Source: CAWKCE01 sp032127035
Lineage (GTDB): Bacteria > Actinomycetota > Actinomycetes > JAHEKZ01
DNA: 64,000 nucleotides
Direction of reading: 5' to 3'
NCBI GenBank assembly: GCA_963848085.1
Contig: CAWKCE010000003.1
Span: 806,001 to 870,000 of the forward strand
Positions 20,188 through 29,539 of this stretch are shown in pieces; positions within the stretch are counted from its first letter, which is position 1, and every line of letters starts with the position of its first letter. The position numbers were made by a program, and so were the translations under genes. The notes below the pieces were generated by a model. The model worked only from the letters and a program-made list of their open reading frames with translations, was not told where the DNA came from and did not search any database.

Positions 20188-20885
20188 CACGAGCCAGCCT
20201 CTCGAGCGGCCGGTTCGGGCCACCCGACGACCACGGCGACTACTGCGGCCAGCAGGACGGGGATTCCTGGGGGCAGCAGTGGAGTGGCAGCCAGGGCCAC
20301 TCCCGCTCCCGCCAGGGCCACCGGCAGGGCACCCCGGTCACGCAGGCGCGGCCACAACAGCGCCAGGAACGCGGCTCCCACTGCAGCGTCCAGTCCCCAG
20401 GCCTGGGGGTCGCCGAGCGCCTCGGTCCCGAGGGCGCCCGCGGCCGTGGCGGCGTTCCAGCACACGAACACCGCCGCCCCGGTCGCCCAGAAGCCGAGCC
20501 GAGCCGCCCGGTCGTCGTCCTGCGCGACGGCGACCGCCGTGGACTCGTCGAGGACGAGATGGGCAGCGAGAAGACGTCGTCGACGGCTCCCCGGTGCGAG
20601 CAGCGGTGCCAGCCGCAGGCCGTACAGAGCGTTCCGGGAGCCCAGCAGCCAGGCGGTTGCCACCCCCGCCAAGGCAGATCCACCGGTGCCCAGCACGCCG
20701 ACGAGCGCGAACTGGGAAGCGCCGGTGAAGGTCAGCGTGGACAGGGCGAGTGCCTGGGTCACCGACAAGCCGGACGACACGGCGAGGGCGCCGAAGGCGA
20801 CTCCGTACGTGCCGACCGCGATCCCTACCCCGAGTGCCGACCGCAGCACCCGTGCCCGGGTGGCCGGCCACCCCTCGTCGGTCAC
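20187..20885 (-). CDS. azlC: AzlC-type branched-chain amino acid exporter subunit
   Basis: A 232-residue AzlC/YgaZ family permease: GVGIAVGTYGVAFGALAV, the conserved LSTLTFTGASQFALVG, then GSRNALYGLRLAPLL, and several more membrane helices. It pairs with AzlD downstream. The GTG start at 20885 overlaps the DUF2461 stop (GTGA); the longer frame upstream is shadow. Confidence 0.88.
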   Translation of the reverse strand: MTDEGWPATRARVLRSALGVGIAVGTYGVAFGALAVSSGLSVTQALALSTLTFTGASQFALVGVLGTGGSALAGVATAWLLGSRNALYGLRLAPLLAPGSRRRRLLAAHLVLDESTAVAVAQDDDRAARLGFWATGAAVFVCWNAATAAGALGTEALGDPQAWGLDAAVGAAFLALLWPRLRDRGALPVALAGAGVALAATPLLPPGIPVLLAAVVAVVVGWPEPAAREAGS

Positions 20886-21529
20886 GGTGCGGCAGAGCTG
20901 GGTCCGACGGCGCGGCCGAGCCAACGGTTGAGCGGCGCCAGCTGGCGCCACGCGGTCACCACGTGCTCGAAGGCCGCAGGCGTGGCCAGCCAGTCGGGCG
21001 CGCCCAGCTCCCCCCAGGCGACAGGTCGACGGATCCGCAGCAGTCCCAACCGCGCGTGGTCAGCCGGGAAGCCTCGCGGCCGGGTCTTGAGCAGGTCTGA
21101 ACCGAACGCGAGGTCGGCTTCGGCCAGTGCCGACGCAATCGCCTCGAGCTGCCGTCCGCGCCGGGTGTCGTCCACCGCGGCGCGGTACCGGGCGAGCTGG
21201 TCGGGCCGGGGGTCGTACATGCCTCCCGCGACCATCAGCCCGGCACTGGAGATCTGCACATACCAGCCCGTTCCGTCCGGCAGCGAGACAAAGCCGCCCT
21301 GGTGGTCCTTGATCGGGGACTTGTCGGCGCTGAACCGGACGTCCCGGTGGGGCCGGTAGATCGTGCCCGGACCGAACTCCGGCTCCAATGCCGTCATGAG
21401 AGCGGTCATCGGCTCCCGGACCAGCCGCAGGTAGTCGGGGCGGTGTTCCTGCCAGAAGGTGCGGCTGTTGTCGGTCGCCAGACGTTCGTAGAACTCCAGT
21501 GCCTCGTCGGAGAACCCCTGGAAGGTCAT
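20882..21529 (-). CDS. DUF2461 family protein
   Basis: A 215-residue DUF2461 protein: FSDEALEFYERLATDNSRTFW, then RPHRDVRFSADKSPIKDH, and WYVQISSAGLMVAGGMYDP. Members are widespread and uncharacterised. The ATG at 21529 overlaps the acetyltransferase stop (ATGA). The frame stays open far upstream but that part is Arg/Gly-rich shadow. Confidence 0.85.
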   Translation of the reverse strand: MTFQGFSDEALEFYERLATDNSRTFWQEHRPDYLRLVREPMTALMTALEPEFGPGTIYRPHRDVRFSADKSPIKDHQGGFVSLPDGTGWYVQISSAGLMVAGGMYDPRPDQLARYRAAVDDTRRGRQLEAIASALAEADLAFGSDLLKTRPRGFPADHARLGLLRIRRPVAWGELGAPDWLATPAAFEHVVTAWRQLAPLNRWLGRAVGPSSAAP

Positions 21530-22050
21530 GGCGTCTCCTCGGTGAGGTCTGTGGCGAGTCGCAGCCACCGCACTGCGTCCGAGCCGTCGCCGACCCCGGT
21601 GGTGCGATGGGCCCCGTCGGGCGCCCAGCCCGCCGCCTCCAGGAACTGCCTCGTCTGGTCGTCCCGTGCGGGTACCCAGGCCACCGCGAGGGTGTCGCCC
21701 GAGCCGCGCATGAGCTCGGCCGCGGCCGAGAGCAGCCGTGACCCGTGCCCCTGACGACGGTGGGCCGGGTCGACCACGAGCATCACCATCTCGCTGTCGG
21801 TCGTGGGTCGCAGGTCGGGGTCGCTGGCCGGGACGGTGGCCGCACCTCCGGTGACGACGTCCTCGGCCAGGGCGACGAGCACGCGGTGTCGGGGGCTCGG
21901 GGGCACGAGGACGGCGCGCTCCCAGGCCCGCTCGGCCTCGGCGGGATCCGGCTTCCCAGGCAGCCCGCTGTCCTCCCAGGCGCGCAGCTGCACCCCCGTC
22001 AGTGCGGACACGTCTGCCAGGCGCGACGTGCGCACGCTGAGGTCGGCCAT
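21526..22050 (-). CDS. GNAT family N-acetyltransferase
   Basis: A 174-residue GCN5-related acetyltransferase. The acetyl-CoA-binding motif A is VMLVVDPAHRRQGHGSRLLSAAAE (RxxGxG/S form), and motif B is FLEAAGWAPDGAHR. Substrate not predictable. An AAGGA lies 8 bases before the ATG. It heads the reverse operon and is divergent from the flavoprotein gene across 40 bases. Confidence 0.85.
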   Translation of the reverse strand: MADLSVRTSRLADVSALTGVQLRAWEDSGLPGKPDPAEAERAWERAVLVPPSPRHRVLVALAEDVVTGGAATVPASDPDLRPTTDSEMVMLVVDPAHRRQGHGSRLLSAAAELMRGSGDTLAVAWVPARDDQTRQFLEAAGWAPDGAHRTTGVGDGSDAVRWLRLATDLTEETP

Positions 22051-22078
22051 GCCGCCATCCTTCCAGCAGCGCCGGACC

Positions 22079-22084
22079 TAGGCT
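22079..22084 (+). promoter_or_regulatory. -10 element of a likely leaderless transcript
   Basis: TAGGCT ends 6 bases before the GTG of the flavoprotein gene, so the predicted transcription start falls on the start codon; no Shine-Dalgarno is present. Confidence 0.55.
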
Positions 22085-22090
22085 GCGCAC

Positions 22091-23182
22091 GTGCGCGTGG
22101 TGGTGGTAGGTGCCGGGGTGATGGGGCTGCCCGCGGCCCGAGAACTTGCCGAGCGGGGCCACGACGTCACCGTCCTGGAGCGGTTCGGGCTCGGCAACCG
22201 GCTGAGCTCGTCGGGCGGGTCGACGCGGATCTGGCGGCTGGCCCACCCCAAGCCGTTCATGGTGCGCAACGCGCTGGTCATGGTGGAGCTATGGCGTGAC
22301 CTCGAGCGGCGGACCGCGCGCACCCTCCTCGACGGCGGCGGCCTGGTCGCGCGGGGACAGTTCGCGGTCGAGTGCTACGCCGCCCTGAACGAGGTGGGAG
22401 TGGACGTCGAGCTGCTCGACCAGGCCGCGCAGGTCGCGGCCTTCCCGGAGCTCACGCCCACCTCGCACCCGACGATCCGGCAGCCACGGGCTGGAGTCAT
22501 CCGGGCGTCGGACGCACTCGCAGCACAGGCGCGGCTGCTCGACGCTGCCGGAGGCCGGCTGGTCGTCGGGACGGAGGTTCGGGAAGTCGAGCAGCGGTCA
22601 CCGGGCGTCCGGGTGGTGACCGACTCCGCGGTGTACAACGCCGACGTCGTCGTCCTGGCACCCGGCCCATGGGGTGGCTCGTTGCTGTCCGGGCTGGGGA
22701 TCCACGTCGACCTCCGTCCGGCGGTCCACCAGGTCAGCTACTTCGAGTCCGTCCGAGCGGGTGCCTGGCGGGAGTGGCCGACGCTGGTGGACAGCTCCGC
22801 GCACCGGGGGTTCGGGATGTACGGACTGCCGACACCCGGGCTCGGCTTCAAGGTGGGTCTCGACGAGCCACTGCGACCCTTCGTCGCCGCGGACCTCGAC
22901 CGCACGCCCGACGCCGGCCGGGTAGCGGTCACCGAGGACTGGGTGGCAGAGAACCTCCCGGCGCTCGTGCCGCGGTCTCTGCATGCCGAGCTGTGCACCT
23001 GGACCGACACTCCCGACCTGGACTTCGTCGTCGACCGGGTTGGTGACGTGGTGGTGGCCTGCGGTGACTCCGGACAGGCCTTCAAGTTCCTCCCATGGTT
23101 CGGGGAGGTCCTGTCAGACCTGGCCGAGGGCCGGGCGGTCCCGGATGACGTGGCTCCGCTGGCGTTGTCCCGGTTCGCCTGA
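22091..23182 (+). CDS. Sarcosine-oxidase-like FAD-dependent oxidoreductase
   Basis: A 363-residue amine oxidase of the DAO family. N-terminal VVVVGAGVMG binds ADP of FAD; GSTRIWRLAH matches the monomeric sarcosine oxidase pattern; near the C-terminus CTWTDTPDLDFVVD carries Cys302 at the position of the covalent flavin attachment in MSOX, followed by CGDSGQAFKFLPWFGE. It probably oxidises an N-methyl amino acid; the substrate is not assignable. Expressed alone, probably leaderless. Confidence 0.85.
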   Translation: MRVVVVGAGVMGLPAARELAERGHDVTVLERFGLGNRLSSSGGSTRIWRLAHPKPFMVRNALVMVELWRDLERRTARTLLDGGGLVARGQFAVECYAALNEVGVDVELLDQAAQVAAFPELTPTSHPTIRQPRAGVIRASDALAAQARLLDAAGGRLVVGTEVREVEQRSPGVRVVTDSAVYNADVVVLAPGPWGGSLLSGLGIHVDLRPAVHQVSYFESVRAGAWREWPTLVDSSAHRGFGMYGLPTPGLGFKVGLDEPLRPFVAADLDRTPDAGRVAVTEDWVAENLPALVPRSLHAELCTWTDTPDLDFVVDRVGDVVVACGDSGQAFKFLPWFGEVLSDLAEGRAVPDDVAPLALSRFA

Positions 23183-23219
23183 CCGGCGTGGAGACCCCGG
23201 ACGCCGCCGCGCCCGCGGC

Positions 23220-23225
23220 TAGGGT
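23220..23225 (+). promoter_or_regulatory. thyX: Possible -10 for thyX
   Basis: TAGGGT fits TAnnnT and lies 36 bases before the thyX ATG, giving a conventional leader that contains the AGGGAG ribosome-binding site. No clear -35 seen. Confidence 0.4.
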
Positions 23226-23261
23226 GAAACAACCCGCTTCACCGCCTTCCAGGGAGCTGTG

Positions 23262-23990
23262 ATGTCCGCCGAGCCCACCGCCATCCAGTTCCGGAGCGAC
23301 GTCACGGTCGAGTTGGTGAGAGCCGCGGCGAAGGACGCGGACGTGCTGTTCGCGGCCCGGGTCTCGACGCTCGGCGAGCAGTCGCTGGACGAGGTCGACA
23401 GCGACGCGTCGGGGTCGAAGGGTCTGATCAACTACCTCATGCGGGACCGCCACGGTTCGCCGTTCGAGCACAACTCCATGACGTTCTACGTGCAGGCGCC
23501 CATCTTCGTGTTCCGGGAGTTCATGAGACACCGGATCGCCTCCTACAACGAGGAGTCCGGCCGTTACCGCGAGCTGCGACCGGTCTTCTACGTTCCGGGA
23601 CCGGAGCGCAAGCTGGTCCAGGAGGGCAAGCCCGGCCACTACGTCTTCGTGGACGGCACGGCCGAGCAGTATGCCCTCGTGGTCGAGCAGACCAAGTCGG
23701 CATGCGCGGCGGCGTACGAGGCCTACCAGCGCATGCTGGCGGCTGGGGTCGCGCGCGAGGTCGCCCGGGGGGTACTGCCGGTGGCTACGTACTCGTCGAT
23801 GTACGTAACGATGAACGCGCGCTCGCTGATGAACTTCCTGTCGCTGCGCACGAAGCGTGAGGACAGCCACTTTCCCTCGTACCCGCAGCGCGAGATCGAG
23901 ATGGTGGCCGAGAAGATGGAGAGCTTCTGGGTCGACCTCATGCCGCTCACCCATGCGGCGTTCGAGGCGGCTGGCCGGGTGGCGCCCTGA
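23262..23990 (+). CDS. thyX: Flavin-dependent thymidylate synthase ThyX
   Basis: A 242-residue ThyX, which methylates dUMP using methylene-THF and FADH2. The diagnostic ThyX motif RHRIASYNEESGRYRE lies at residues 89-104. The catalytic region near the C-terminus has LMNFLSLRTKREDSH. Start is the ATG with AGGGAG 5 bases upstream; an adjacent in-frame GTG (23259) is less well spaced. It is followed by a hairpin and dapA. Confidence 0.96.
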   Translation: MSAEPTAIQFRSDVTVELVRAAAKDADVLFAARVSTLGEQSLDEVDSDASGSKGLINYLMRDRHGSPFEHNSMTFYVQAPIFVFREFMRHRIASYNEESGRYRELRPVFYVPGPERKLVQEGKPGHYVFVDGTAEQYALVVEQTKSACAAAYEAYQRMLAAGVAREVARGVLPVATYSSMYVTMNARSLMNFLSLRTKREDSHFPSYPQREIEMVAEKMESFWVDLMPLTHAAFEAAGRVAP

Positions 23991-24041
23991 TTTCCCCGGA
24001 GCCGGTGTAACGGGGCGGACAGCGGACCCGATGGTCTGCAT

Positions 24042-24085
24042 GACCCCGTCGTCGTCCGACCCCCCGAGCGGGCGGTGACGGGGTC
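24042..24085 (+). terminator. Hairpin between thyX and dapA
   Basis: Nine-base perfect arms GACCCCGTC / GACGGGGTC separated by 26 bases, 51 bases after the thyX stop. It may end the thyX transcript before the dapA promoter. The long loop makes this a moderate call. Confidence 0.45.
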
Positions 24086-24109
24086 CTGAGCCACGGCACG
24101 TCCCCGCGG

Positions 24110-24115
24110 TAGCCT
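24110..24115 (+). promoter_or_regulatory. dapA: -10 element of a likely leaderless dapA transcript
   Basis: TAGCCT lies exactly 6 bases before the dapA ATG, with no Shine-Dalgarno, predicting transcription from or next to the A of ATG. Confidence 0.6.
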
Positions 24116-24121
24116 CGGGCC

Positions 24122-25030
24122 ATGATCGCGACGGGGTTGCCAGCGGCGCCGTTCGGGCGACTCCTGACCGCGATGGTCACTCCGTTCGGCTCTGACCTGT
24201 CGCTGGACCTCGAGGGTGCCCAGCGCCTCGCCGTTCACCTGGCGGACACCGGGCATGACGGCGTCGTGGTGAACGGCACCACGGGCGAGTCACCGACGAC
24301 GACCGACCACGAGCAGGAGCTGGTGGTCCGGGCCGTCGTGGAGGCGGTCGGCGACCGGCTGCTCGTCGTGGCCGGCGCCAGCAGCAACGACACCGTGCAT
24401 GCCGTCGAGCGTGCCCGACTGGCCGCCAAGGCCGGGGCCCACGGGCTCCTCGTCGTCACGCCGTACTACAACCGCCCGCCCCAGAAGGGGCTCGAGCACC
24501 ACTTCACGGCGGTGGCCGACGCCACTGGGCTACCCGTCATGTTGTACGACATCCCCGGCCGGACCGGCCGAGAGATCGAGCCCGACACGTTGGTCCGACT
24601 CGCCGCACACGAGCGCATCGTGGCGGTCAAGGACGCCAAGGGCGACCTCGGTGCGGCCTCGTGGGTCCTGCGGAGGTCGAACCTCGCGTGGTACTCGGGC
24701 GAAGACCTGCTCAACCTTCCCTACCTGTCGATCGGTGCGGCGGGGTTCGTCAGCGTGGTCGGCCACGTCGTGGGTCGTCGACTGATGTCCCTGCTGGACG
24801 CCCACCGCGACGGTCGGGTGGACGAGGCGGCCGCACTGCACCAGTCGCTGCTCCCGGTGTATACCGGCATCTTCCGCACACAGGGGGCCATCACCACCAA
24901 GGCCGCGCTCGCGCAGCTGGGTCTGCCAGGTGGCCGGGTTCGGCCGCCCCTGGTGGATGCCACCGAAGAGGAGCTGGCACGCCTTGTTCTCGACCTCGCC
25001 GACGGCGGGGTGGAGGGGTTCGCCGTGTGA
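24122..25030 (+). CDS. dapA: 4-hydroxy-tetrahydrodipicolinate synthase
   Basis: A 302-residue DapA, the aldolase condensing pyruvate and aspartate semialdehyde to begin diaminopimelate synthesis. Visible: the carboxylate-binding GTTGES (52-57), the proton-relay Tyr142 in MLYDIPGRTG, and the Schiff-base Lys170 in IVAVKDAKGD. Its partner dapB lies 5 kb upstream. RNase J follows 40 bases downstream, the same order as in many actinobacteria. Confidence 0.97.
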   Translation: MIATGLPAAPFGRLLTAMVTPFGSDLSLDLEGAQRLAVHLADTGHDGVVVNGTTGESPTTTDHEQELVVRAVVEAVGDRLLVVAGASSNDTVHAVERARLAAKAGAHGLLVVTPYYNRPPQKGLEHHFTAVADATGLPVMLYDIPGRTGREIEPDTLVRLAAHERIVAVKDAKGDLGAASWVLRRSNLAWYSGEDLLNLPYLSIGAAGFVSVVGHVVGRRLMSLLDAHRDGRVDEAAALHQSLLPVYTGIFRTQGAITTKAALAQLGLPGGRVRPPLVDATEEELARLVLDLADGGVEGFAV

Positions 25031-25070
25031 CCGGTCGCATCGTGCGCCCGGAGCCGTTGAGAGGAACCGC

Positions 25071-26759
25071 GTGAGTCACCCCCATCCGGAGCTCGGACCT
25101 CCACCCCCGTTGCCCGAAGGAGGGCTGCGCGTCGTGCCGCTGGGCGGGCTGGGGGAGATCGGTCGCAACATGACCGTGTTCGAGTTCGGTGGTCGCCTGC
25201 TGATCGTGGACTGCGGCGTGCTCTTCCCCGAGGACCACCAGCCGGGAGTGGACCTCATCCTTCCCGACTTCGACCACATCCGGGACCGGTTGTCCGACGT
25301 CGTGGCCGTCGTCCTCACCCATGGTCACGAAGACCACATCGGCGGCATCCCGTACCTGCTCCGGGAACGCGAGGACCTCCCTATCTACGGGTCGCGGCTC
25401 ACGCTCGCACTCCTCGCGGGCAAGCTCAAGGAGCACCGCCTGCGTCCTCCGGTGGTGGAGGTGGCAGAAGGCGACATCGTCGACGTCGACCCGTTCGGCC
25501 TGGAGTTCATGTCGGTCAACCACTCGATTCCGGACGCGCTGGCGGTGGCGATCAGAACCCCCGCCGGCCAGCTGGTCCTGCACACCGGTGACTTCAAGAT
25601 GGACCAGCTTCCGCTGGACGGACGGCTGACCGACCTGCGCGCCTTTGCCCGCCTGGGGGAGGAGGGCGTCGACCTGCTCCTGGTGGACAGCACCAACGCC
25701 GAGGTGCCTGGCTTCGTGATGCCGGAGAAGGAGATCCTGCCGGCGCTGGACCGGGCGTTCCACCAGGCGCAGCGACGCATCATCGTGGCGTCGTTCGCCT
25801 CGCACATCCACCGGGTCCAGCAGGTGCTCGACACCGCCGTCCGTCACCGCCGCAAAGTGGCGTTCGTCGGGCGGTCGATGGTGCGCAACATGGGCGTGGC
25901 CCGCGATCTCGGGTATCTGACGATCCCGGCCGGGCTCCTCGTCGACGTCAAGGAGCTCGACGACCTCCCGGAGAACGAGGTCGTGCTGGTGTCGACCGGC
26001 TCGCAGGGTGAGCCGATGGCGGCGCTGTCGCGCATGGCCAGCCGGGACCACGCGATCCGAATCGGGGAGGGGGACACCGTGATCTTGGCGTCGTCGCTGA
26101 TCCCGGGGAACGAGAGCGCGGTCTACCGGGTCATCAACGGGCTGTCGCGGTGGGGAGCCCATGTCGTCCACAAGGGCAACGCGCTGGTGCACGTGTCCGG
26201 CCATGCCGCTGCCGGTGAGCTGCTCTACGTCTACAACATCGTGCGGCCGGCCAATGTCATGCCGGTGCACGGTGAGATCCGGCATCTGCAGGCGAACGGG
26301 GAGCTCGCGGTGGCGTCCGGGGTCCCCGCCGACCGCGTGGTGCTGAGCGAGGACGGCGTGGTGGTGGACCTGGTCGACGGCGCCGCGCGGGTCGTCGGCG
26401 CCGTCCCCTGCGGCTACGTCTACGTGGACGGCTCTTCCGTGGGTGACGTGACCGAGACGTCGCTGAAGGACCGGCGCATCTTGGGCTCGGAGGGCTTCGT
26501 GTCGGTCATCGTGGCCGTGGACTCGTCGACCGGGAAGGTGGTGGCCGGACCGGAGATCCACGCCCGCGGCTTCCACGAGGACGAAGCGGTCTTCGACGAC
26601 GTCATCCCGCAGATCATCAGCGCGATCGAGGAGGCGGGGCAGGACGGGGTCGGCGACACGCTCCAGCTCCAGCAGATCGTTCGGCGCACCATGGGCCGTT
26701 GGGTGAGCAACACCCACCGGCGCCGTCCGATGATCGTGCCGGTCGTCGTGGAGGTCTGA
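25071..26759 (+). CDS. rnj: Ribonuclease J
   Basis: A 562-residue RNase J, a 5' exo-/endonuclease of the beta-CASP metallo-lactamase family for mRNA decay and rRNA maturation. The zinc motif is HGHEDHIGG (His84, His86, Asp88, His89); further marks are NHSIPDALAVAI, HTGDFKMDQ, DSTNAEVPG, the beta-CASP region STGSQGEPMAAL, and VHVSGHAAAGEL. A C-terminal domain of about 110 residues follows. The GTG at 25071 has GAGAGGA upstream; the frame extends into dapA as shadow. Confidence 0.95.
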   Translation: MSHPHPELGPPPPLPEGGLRVVPLGGLGEIGRNMTVFEFGGRLLIVDCGVLFPEDHQPGVDLILPDFDHIRDRLSDVVAVVLTHGHEDHIGGIPYLLREREDLPIYGSRLTLALLAGKLKEHRLRPPVVEVAEGDIVDVDPFGLEFMSVNHSIPDALAVAIRTPAGQLVLHTGDFKMDQLPLDGRLTDLRAFARLGEEGVDLLLVDSTNAEVPGFVMPEKEILPALDRAFHQAQRRIIVASFASHIHRVQQVLDTAVRHRRKVAFVGRSMVRNMGVARDLGYLTIPAGLLVDVKELDDLPENEVVLVSTGSQGEPMAALSRMASRDHAIRIGEGDTVILASSLIPGNESAVYRVINGLSRWGAHVVHKGNALVHVSGHAAAGELLYVYNIVRPANVMPVHGEIRHLQANGELAVASGVPADRVVLSEDGVVVDLVDGAARVVGAVPCGYVYVDGSSVGDVTETSLKDRRILGSEGFVSVIVAVDSSTGKVVAGPEIHARGFHEDEAVFDDVIPQIISAIEEAGQDGVGDTLQLQQIVRRTMGRWVSNTHRRRPMIVPVVVEV

Positions 26760-26825
26760 GCGGAGGCGCGCGCGACACGCCGATGGGTCGAGGGTGAGAC
26801 GCGTGTGGCGCATGTGACGGACGGG

Positions 26826-26831
26826 TAGCCT
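26826..26831 (+). promoter_or_regulatory. ftsK: -10 element of a likely leaderless ftsK transcript
   Basis: TAGCCT is followed by six bases and the ftsK ATG. The 78-base gap after rnj holds no Shine-Dalgarno or gene. Confidence 0.5.
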
Positions 26832-26837
26832 GCCCCC

Positions 26838-29360
26838 ATGGCTCCCGCTTCCCCACGGGTGCAGACCCGTCCGCGTGCCACCGCTGGCTCGAAGTCGGCC
26901 GGCACCGGTCGTTCGTCCGCCCGGTCGTCGAGCACCCGGTCCGCGCGCTCGTCGAGCCGGCGGCCCTCGAGCTCGGCACGCTCACGGACGTCTGGTCCCT
27001 CACTGCCGTCGAGACTGGCTCACTGGCTGGTCGCCGCGGCGCGCGCCGTCTGGCTGGGGGTCGCCCATCTCATCGGGGGGATCGTCCGGCATCTGGGCCG
27101 TGGCGCCCGCGACATCGACCCGGCTCAGCGTCGGGACGGGGTCGGCCTGCTGCTGCTGGGATCCGCGGTGGTGGTGGCTGCCGCCGAGTGGTGGTCCCTG
27201 CAAGGTCCGGTGGGGTCGGTCGTCACTGCCGTCGTCGACGGGTCCGTCGGGTCGTTGGCGTGGGTGGTGCCGGTGCTGCTGCTCGGCGGTGCCTGGCGCG
27301 TTCTCCGTCGACCGGCCAGCGACGCACCCATCGGCCGGTTCCTGATCGGGTGGCTAGCGGTGGGTGGCGGAGTCCTCGGGCTGGCGCACGTGTTCGCCGG
27401 CACGCCGCAGCCTCCCGACGGGGCAGCGGCGATGCGCGCCGGTGGCGGGATGGTCGGCTTCTTGTCGTCGGCGCCGTTGGTCGCTGGGGTGACCGCCTGG
27501 GTTGCGGTGCCGCTGCTTCTGCTCCTCACCGTCTTCGGGCTGCTGGTGCTGACATCGACCCCGGTGCACGCTGTTCCGGAACGCCTGTCGGCACTGCGCG
27601 ACCGGATCCTCCGGCGTCGGCCTGCCCTCACCGCTGCCGACCTCGGGGCGGAGACCGACGAGGACGCAGCCGGGTCGAACCCGCTGCGCCGGTCACGACC
27701 TCGCCGCCGCGTCGGTGCCATGCGTCCCGAGGACGCCGACCTCGCAGGCGAGGAGCCTTACGCCACTCCGGTCGTGGTGGTCCCCTCGGCCGAGGACGAG
27801 CGTGGCGACGCGCACGGGTCGGTGCCCGCATTGTCCGTTCCCGAGGCGCCGCTGCCGTCCCCCCTTCCCCGCCGCGTCGAGCAGCTGGCATTGGCCGGTG
27901 ACGTGACCTACGAGCTCCCGGACGCAGTGCTGCTGCGCGAAGGGTCGCCCCACAAGACGCGGAGCAGGGCAAACGACTCGGTCGTGACGGCCCTCACGAC
28001 GGTTCTGGACCAGTTCGAGATCGACGCGACGGTGACCGGCTTCTCGAGGGGACCCACGGTCACGCGGTACGAGGTGGAGCTCGGGCCTGCGGTGAAGGTC
28101 GAGCGCGTCACAGCGCTGTCCAAGAACATCGCGTACGCCGTCGCGTCCGCAGACGTTCGGATCTTGTCGCCGATCCCGGGGAAGTCGGCGATCGGCATCG
28201 AGATCCCCAACACCGACCGGGAAGTGGTCAGCCTCGGCGACGTGCTTCGGGCGTCGACGGCCCGGAACGACCACCACCCGATGCTCGTGGGTCTGGGCAA
28301 GGACGTCGAGGGTGGGTTCGTCTGCGCCAACCTGTCGAAGATGCCGCACCTGTTGGTGGCCGGGGCTACTGGCGCCGGCAAGTCGAGCTGCATCAACACA
28401 CTGATCACGTCGGTCCTCATGCGCTCGACGCCTGACGAGGTGCGCATGGTCCTCGTCGACCCGAAGCGCGTCGAGCTCAACTCGTACGAGGGCATCCCTC
28501 ACTTGATCACGCCGATCATCACCAACCCCAAGAAGGCGGCCGAGGCGCTGCAGTGGGTCGTGCGTGAGATGGAGATGCGCTACGACGACCTCGCGGCGTA
28601 CGGATTCCGCCACGTGGACGACTTCAACAAGTCAGTGCGGTCGGGCAAGACCACTGCGCCGCCGGGCAGCGAACGGGTCTTGCAGCCGTACCCGTACCTC
28701 CTCGTGATCGTCGACGAGCTGGCCGACCTGATGATGGTCGCGCCCCGGGACGTCGAGGACTCGGTGGTGCGTATCACGCAGCTGGCGCGGGCGGCCGGGA
28801 TCCACCTGGTGCTCGCCACCCAGCGACCGAGTGTCGACGTCGTCACCGGCTTGATCAAGGCCAACGTGCCGAGCCGACTGGCATTCGCGACCTCGTCACT
28901 CGCCGACAGCAGGGTCATCCTCGATCAGCCGGGCGCCGAGAAGCTGGTCGGCCAAGGTGATGCGCTCTTCCTCCCGATGGGCGCGAGCAAGCCCATGCGC
29001 CTGCAGGGCGCTTTCGTCTCCGAGTCCGAGATCCACGCCGTGGTCGAGCACTGCAAGCAGCAGCTGCCGCCGGCGTACCGCGAGGACGTGACGCAGGGGG
29101 CGCCCCGCAAGCAGATCGACGAGGAAATCGGCGCCGACCTGGACGTCCTGCTCCAGGCTGTGGAGCTCGTGGTCTCCACCCAGTTCGGGTCCACGTCGAT
29201 GCTCCAGCGCAAGCTGCGGGTCGGGTTCGCCAAGGCGGGCAGACTGATGGACCTGATGGAAAGCCGGGGGATCGTCGGGCCGTCCGAAGGGTCCAAGGCC
29301 CGCGACGTCCTGGTGAAGCCGGACGACCTGGCCGAGGTTCTGGCCGGTCTGCGCGGCTGA
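26838..29360 (+). CDS. ftsK: DNA translocase FtsK
   Basis: An 840-residue FtsK that pumps chromosomal DNA through the septum. A basic Arg/Ser/Ala-rich N-terminus (about 1-55) is followed by four membrane helices up to about residue 240, a linker, then the motor: the alpha domain, Walker A VAGATGAGKSS (about 507-517), Walker B LLVIVDELADLMM (about 619-631), LVLATQRPSVDVVTG, and the C-terminal gamma winged-helix domain (about 770-835, STSMLQRKLRVGFAKAGRLMD) that reads polar DNA motifs. Length is normal for actinobacteria. Confidence 0.96.
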   Translation: MAPASPRVQTRPRATAGSKSAGTGRSSARSSSTRSARSSSRRPSSSARSRTSGPSLPSRLAHWLVAAARAVWLGVAHLIGGIVRHLGRGARDIDPAQRRDGVGLLLLGSAVVVAAAEWWSLQGPVGSVVTAVVDGSVGSLAWVVPVLLLGGAWRVLRRPASDAPIGRFLIGWLAVGGGVLGLAHVFAGTPQPPDGAAAMRAGGGMVGFLSSAPLVAGVTAWVAVPLLLLLTVFGLLVLTSTPVHAVPERLSALRDRILRRRPALTAADLGAETDEDAAGSNPLRRSRPRRRVGAMRPEDADLAGEEPYATPVVVVPSAEDERGDAHGSVPALSVPEAPLPSPLPRRVEQLALAGDVTYELPDAVLLREGSPHKTRSRANDSVVTALTTVLDQFEIDATVTGFSRGPTVTRYEVELGPAVKVERVTALSKNIAYAVASADVRILSPIPGKSAIGIEIPNTDREVVSLGDVLRASTARNDHHPMLVGLGKDVEGGFVCANLSKMPHLLVAGATGAGKSSCINTLITSVLMRSTPDEVRMVLVDPKRVELNSYEGIPHLITPIITNPKKAAEALQWVVREMEMRYDDLAAYGFRHVDDFNKSVRSGKTTAPPGSERVLQPYPYLLVIVDELADLMMVAPRDVEDSVVRITQLARAAGIHLVLATQRPSVDVVTGLIKANVPSRLAFATSSLADSRVILDQPGAEKLVGQGDALFLPMGASKPMRLQGAFVSESEIHAVVEHCKQQLPPAYREDVTQGAPRKQIDEEIGADLDVLLQAVELVVSTQFGSTSMLQRKLRVGFAKAGRLMDLMESRGIVGPSEGSKARDVLVKPDDLAEVLAGLRG

Positions 29361-29432
29361 TCACGGTCTGCGCGGCCGGCCGGCGGCGCAGGGTACGGCT
29401 CGCCAGCCTTGGATGTCTCGACAGATGGCCCT

Positions 29433-29462
29433 TTGTGGTCAGGTGGGACGGGCGCCTAGACT
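29433..29462 (+). promoter_or_regulatory. Promoter candidate upstream of rodZ-like gene
   Basis: TTGTGG (29433-29438) and TAGACT (29457-29462) are separated by 18 bases, a plausible housekeeping-sigma promoter, leaving a leader of about 70 bases before the GTG. The rest of the 179-base gap after ftsK shows no gene. Confidence 0.5.
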
Positions 29463-29539
29463 GGTAAGGATCACGGTTCCACCATGCCCGGGGCCGATCG
29501 TCCGTCGTTGGACCCGTCGAGCCGAGGGGAGCGCCCACC

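Noticed and set aside
29361..29539. Possible tRNA in the ftsK-rodZ gap
   Set aside because: No cloverleaf, no T-loop GTTCRANNC and no CCA-like end was found.
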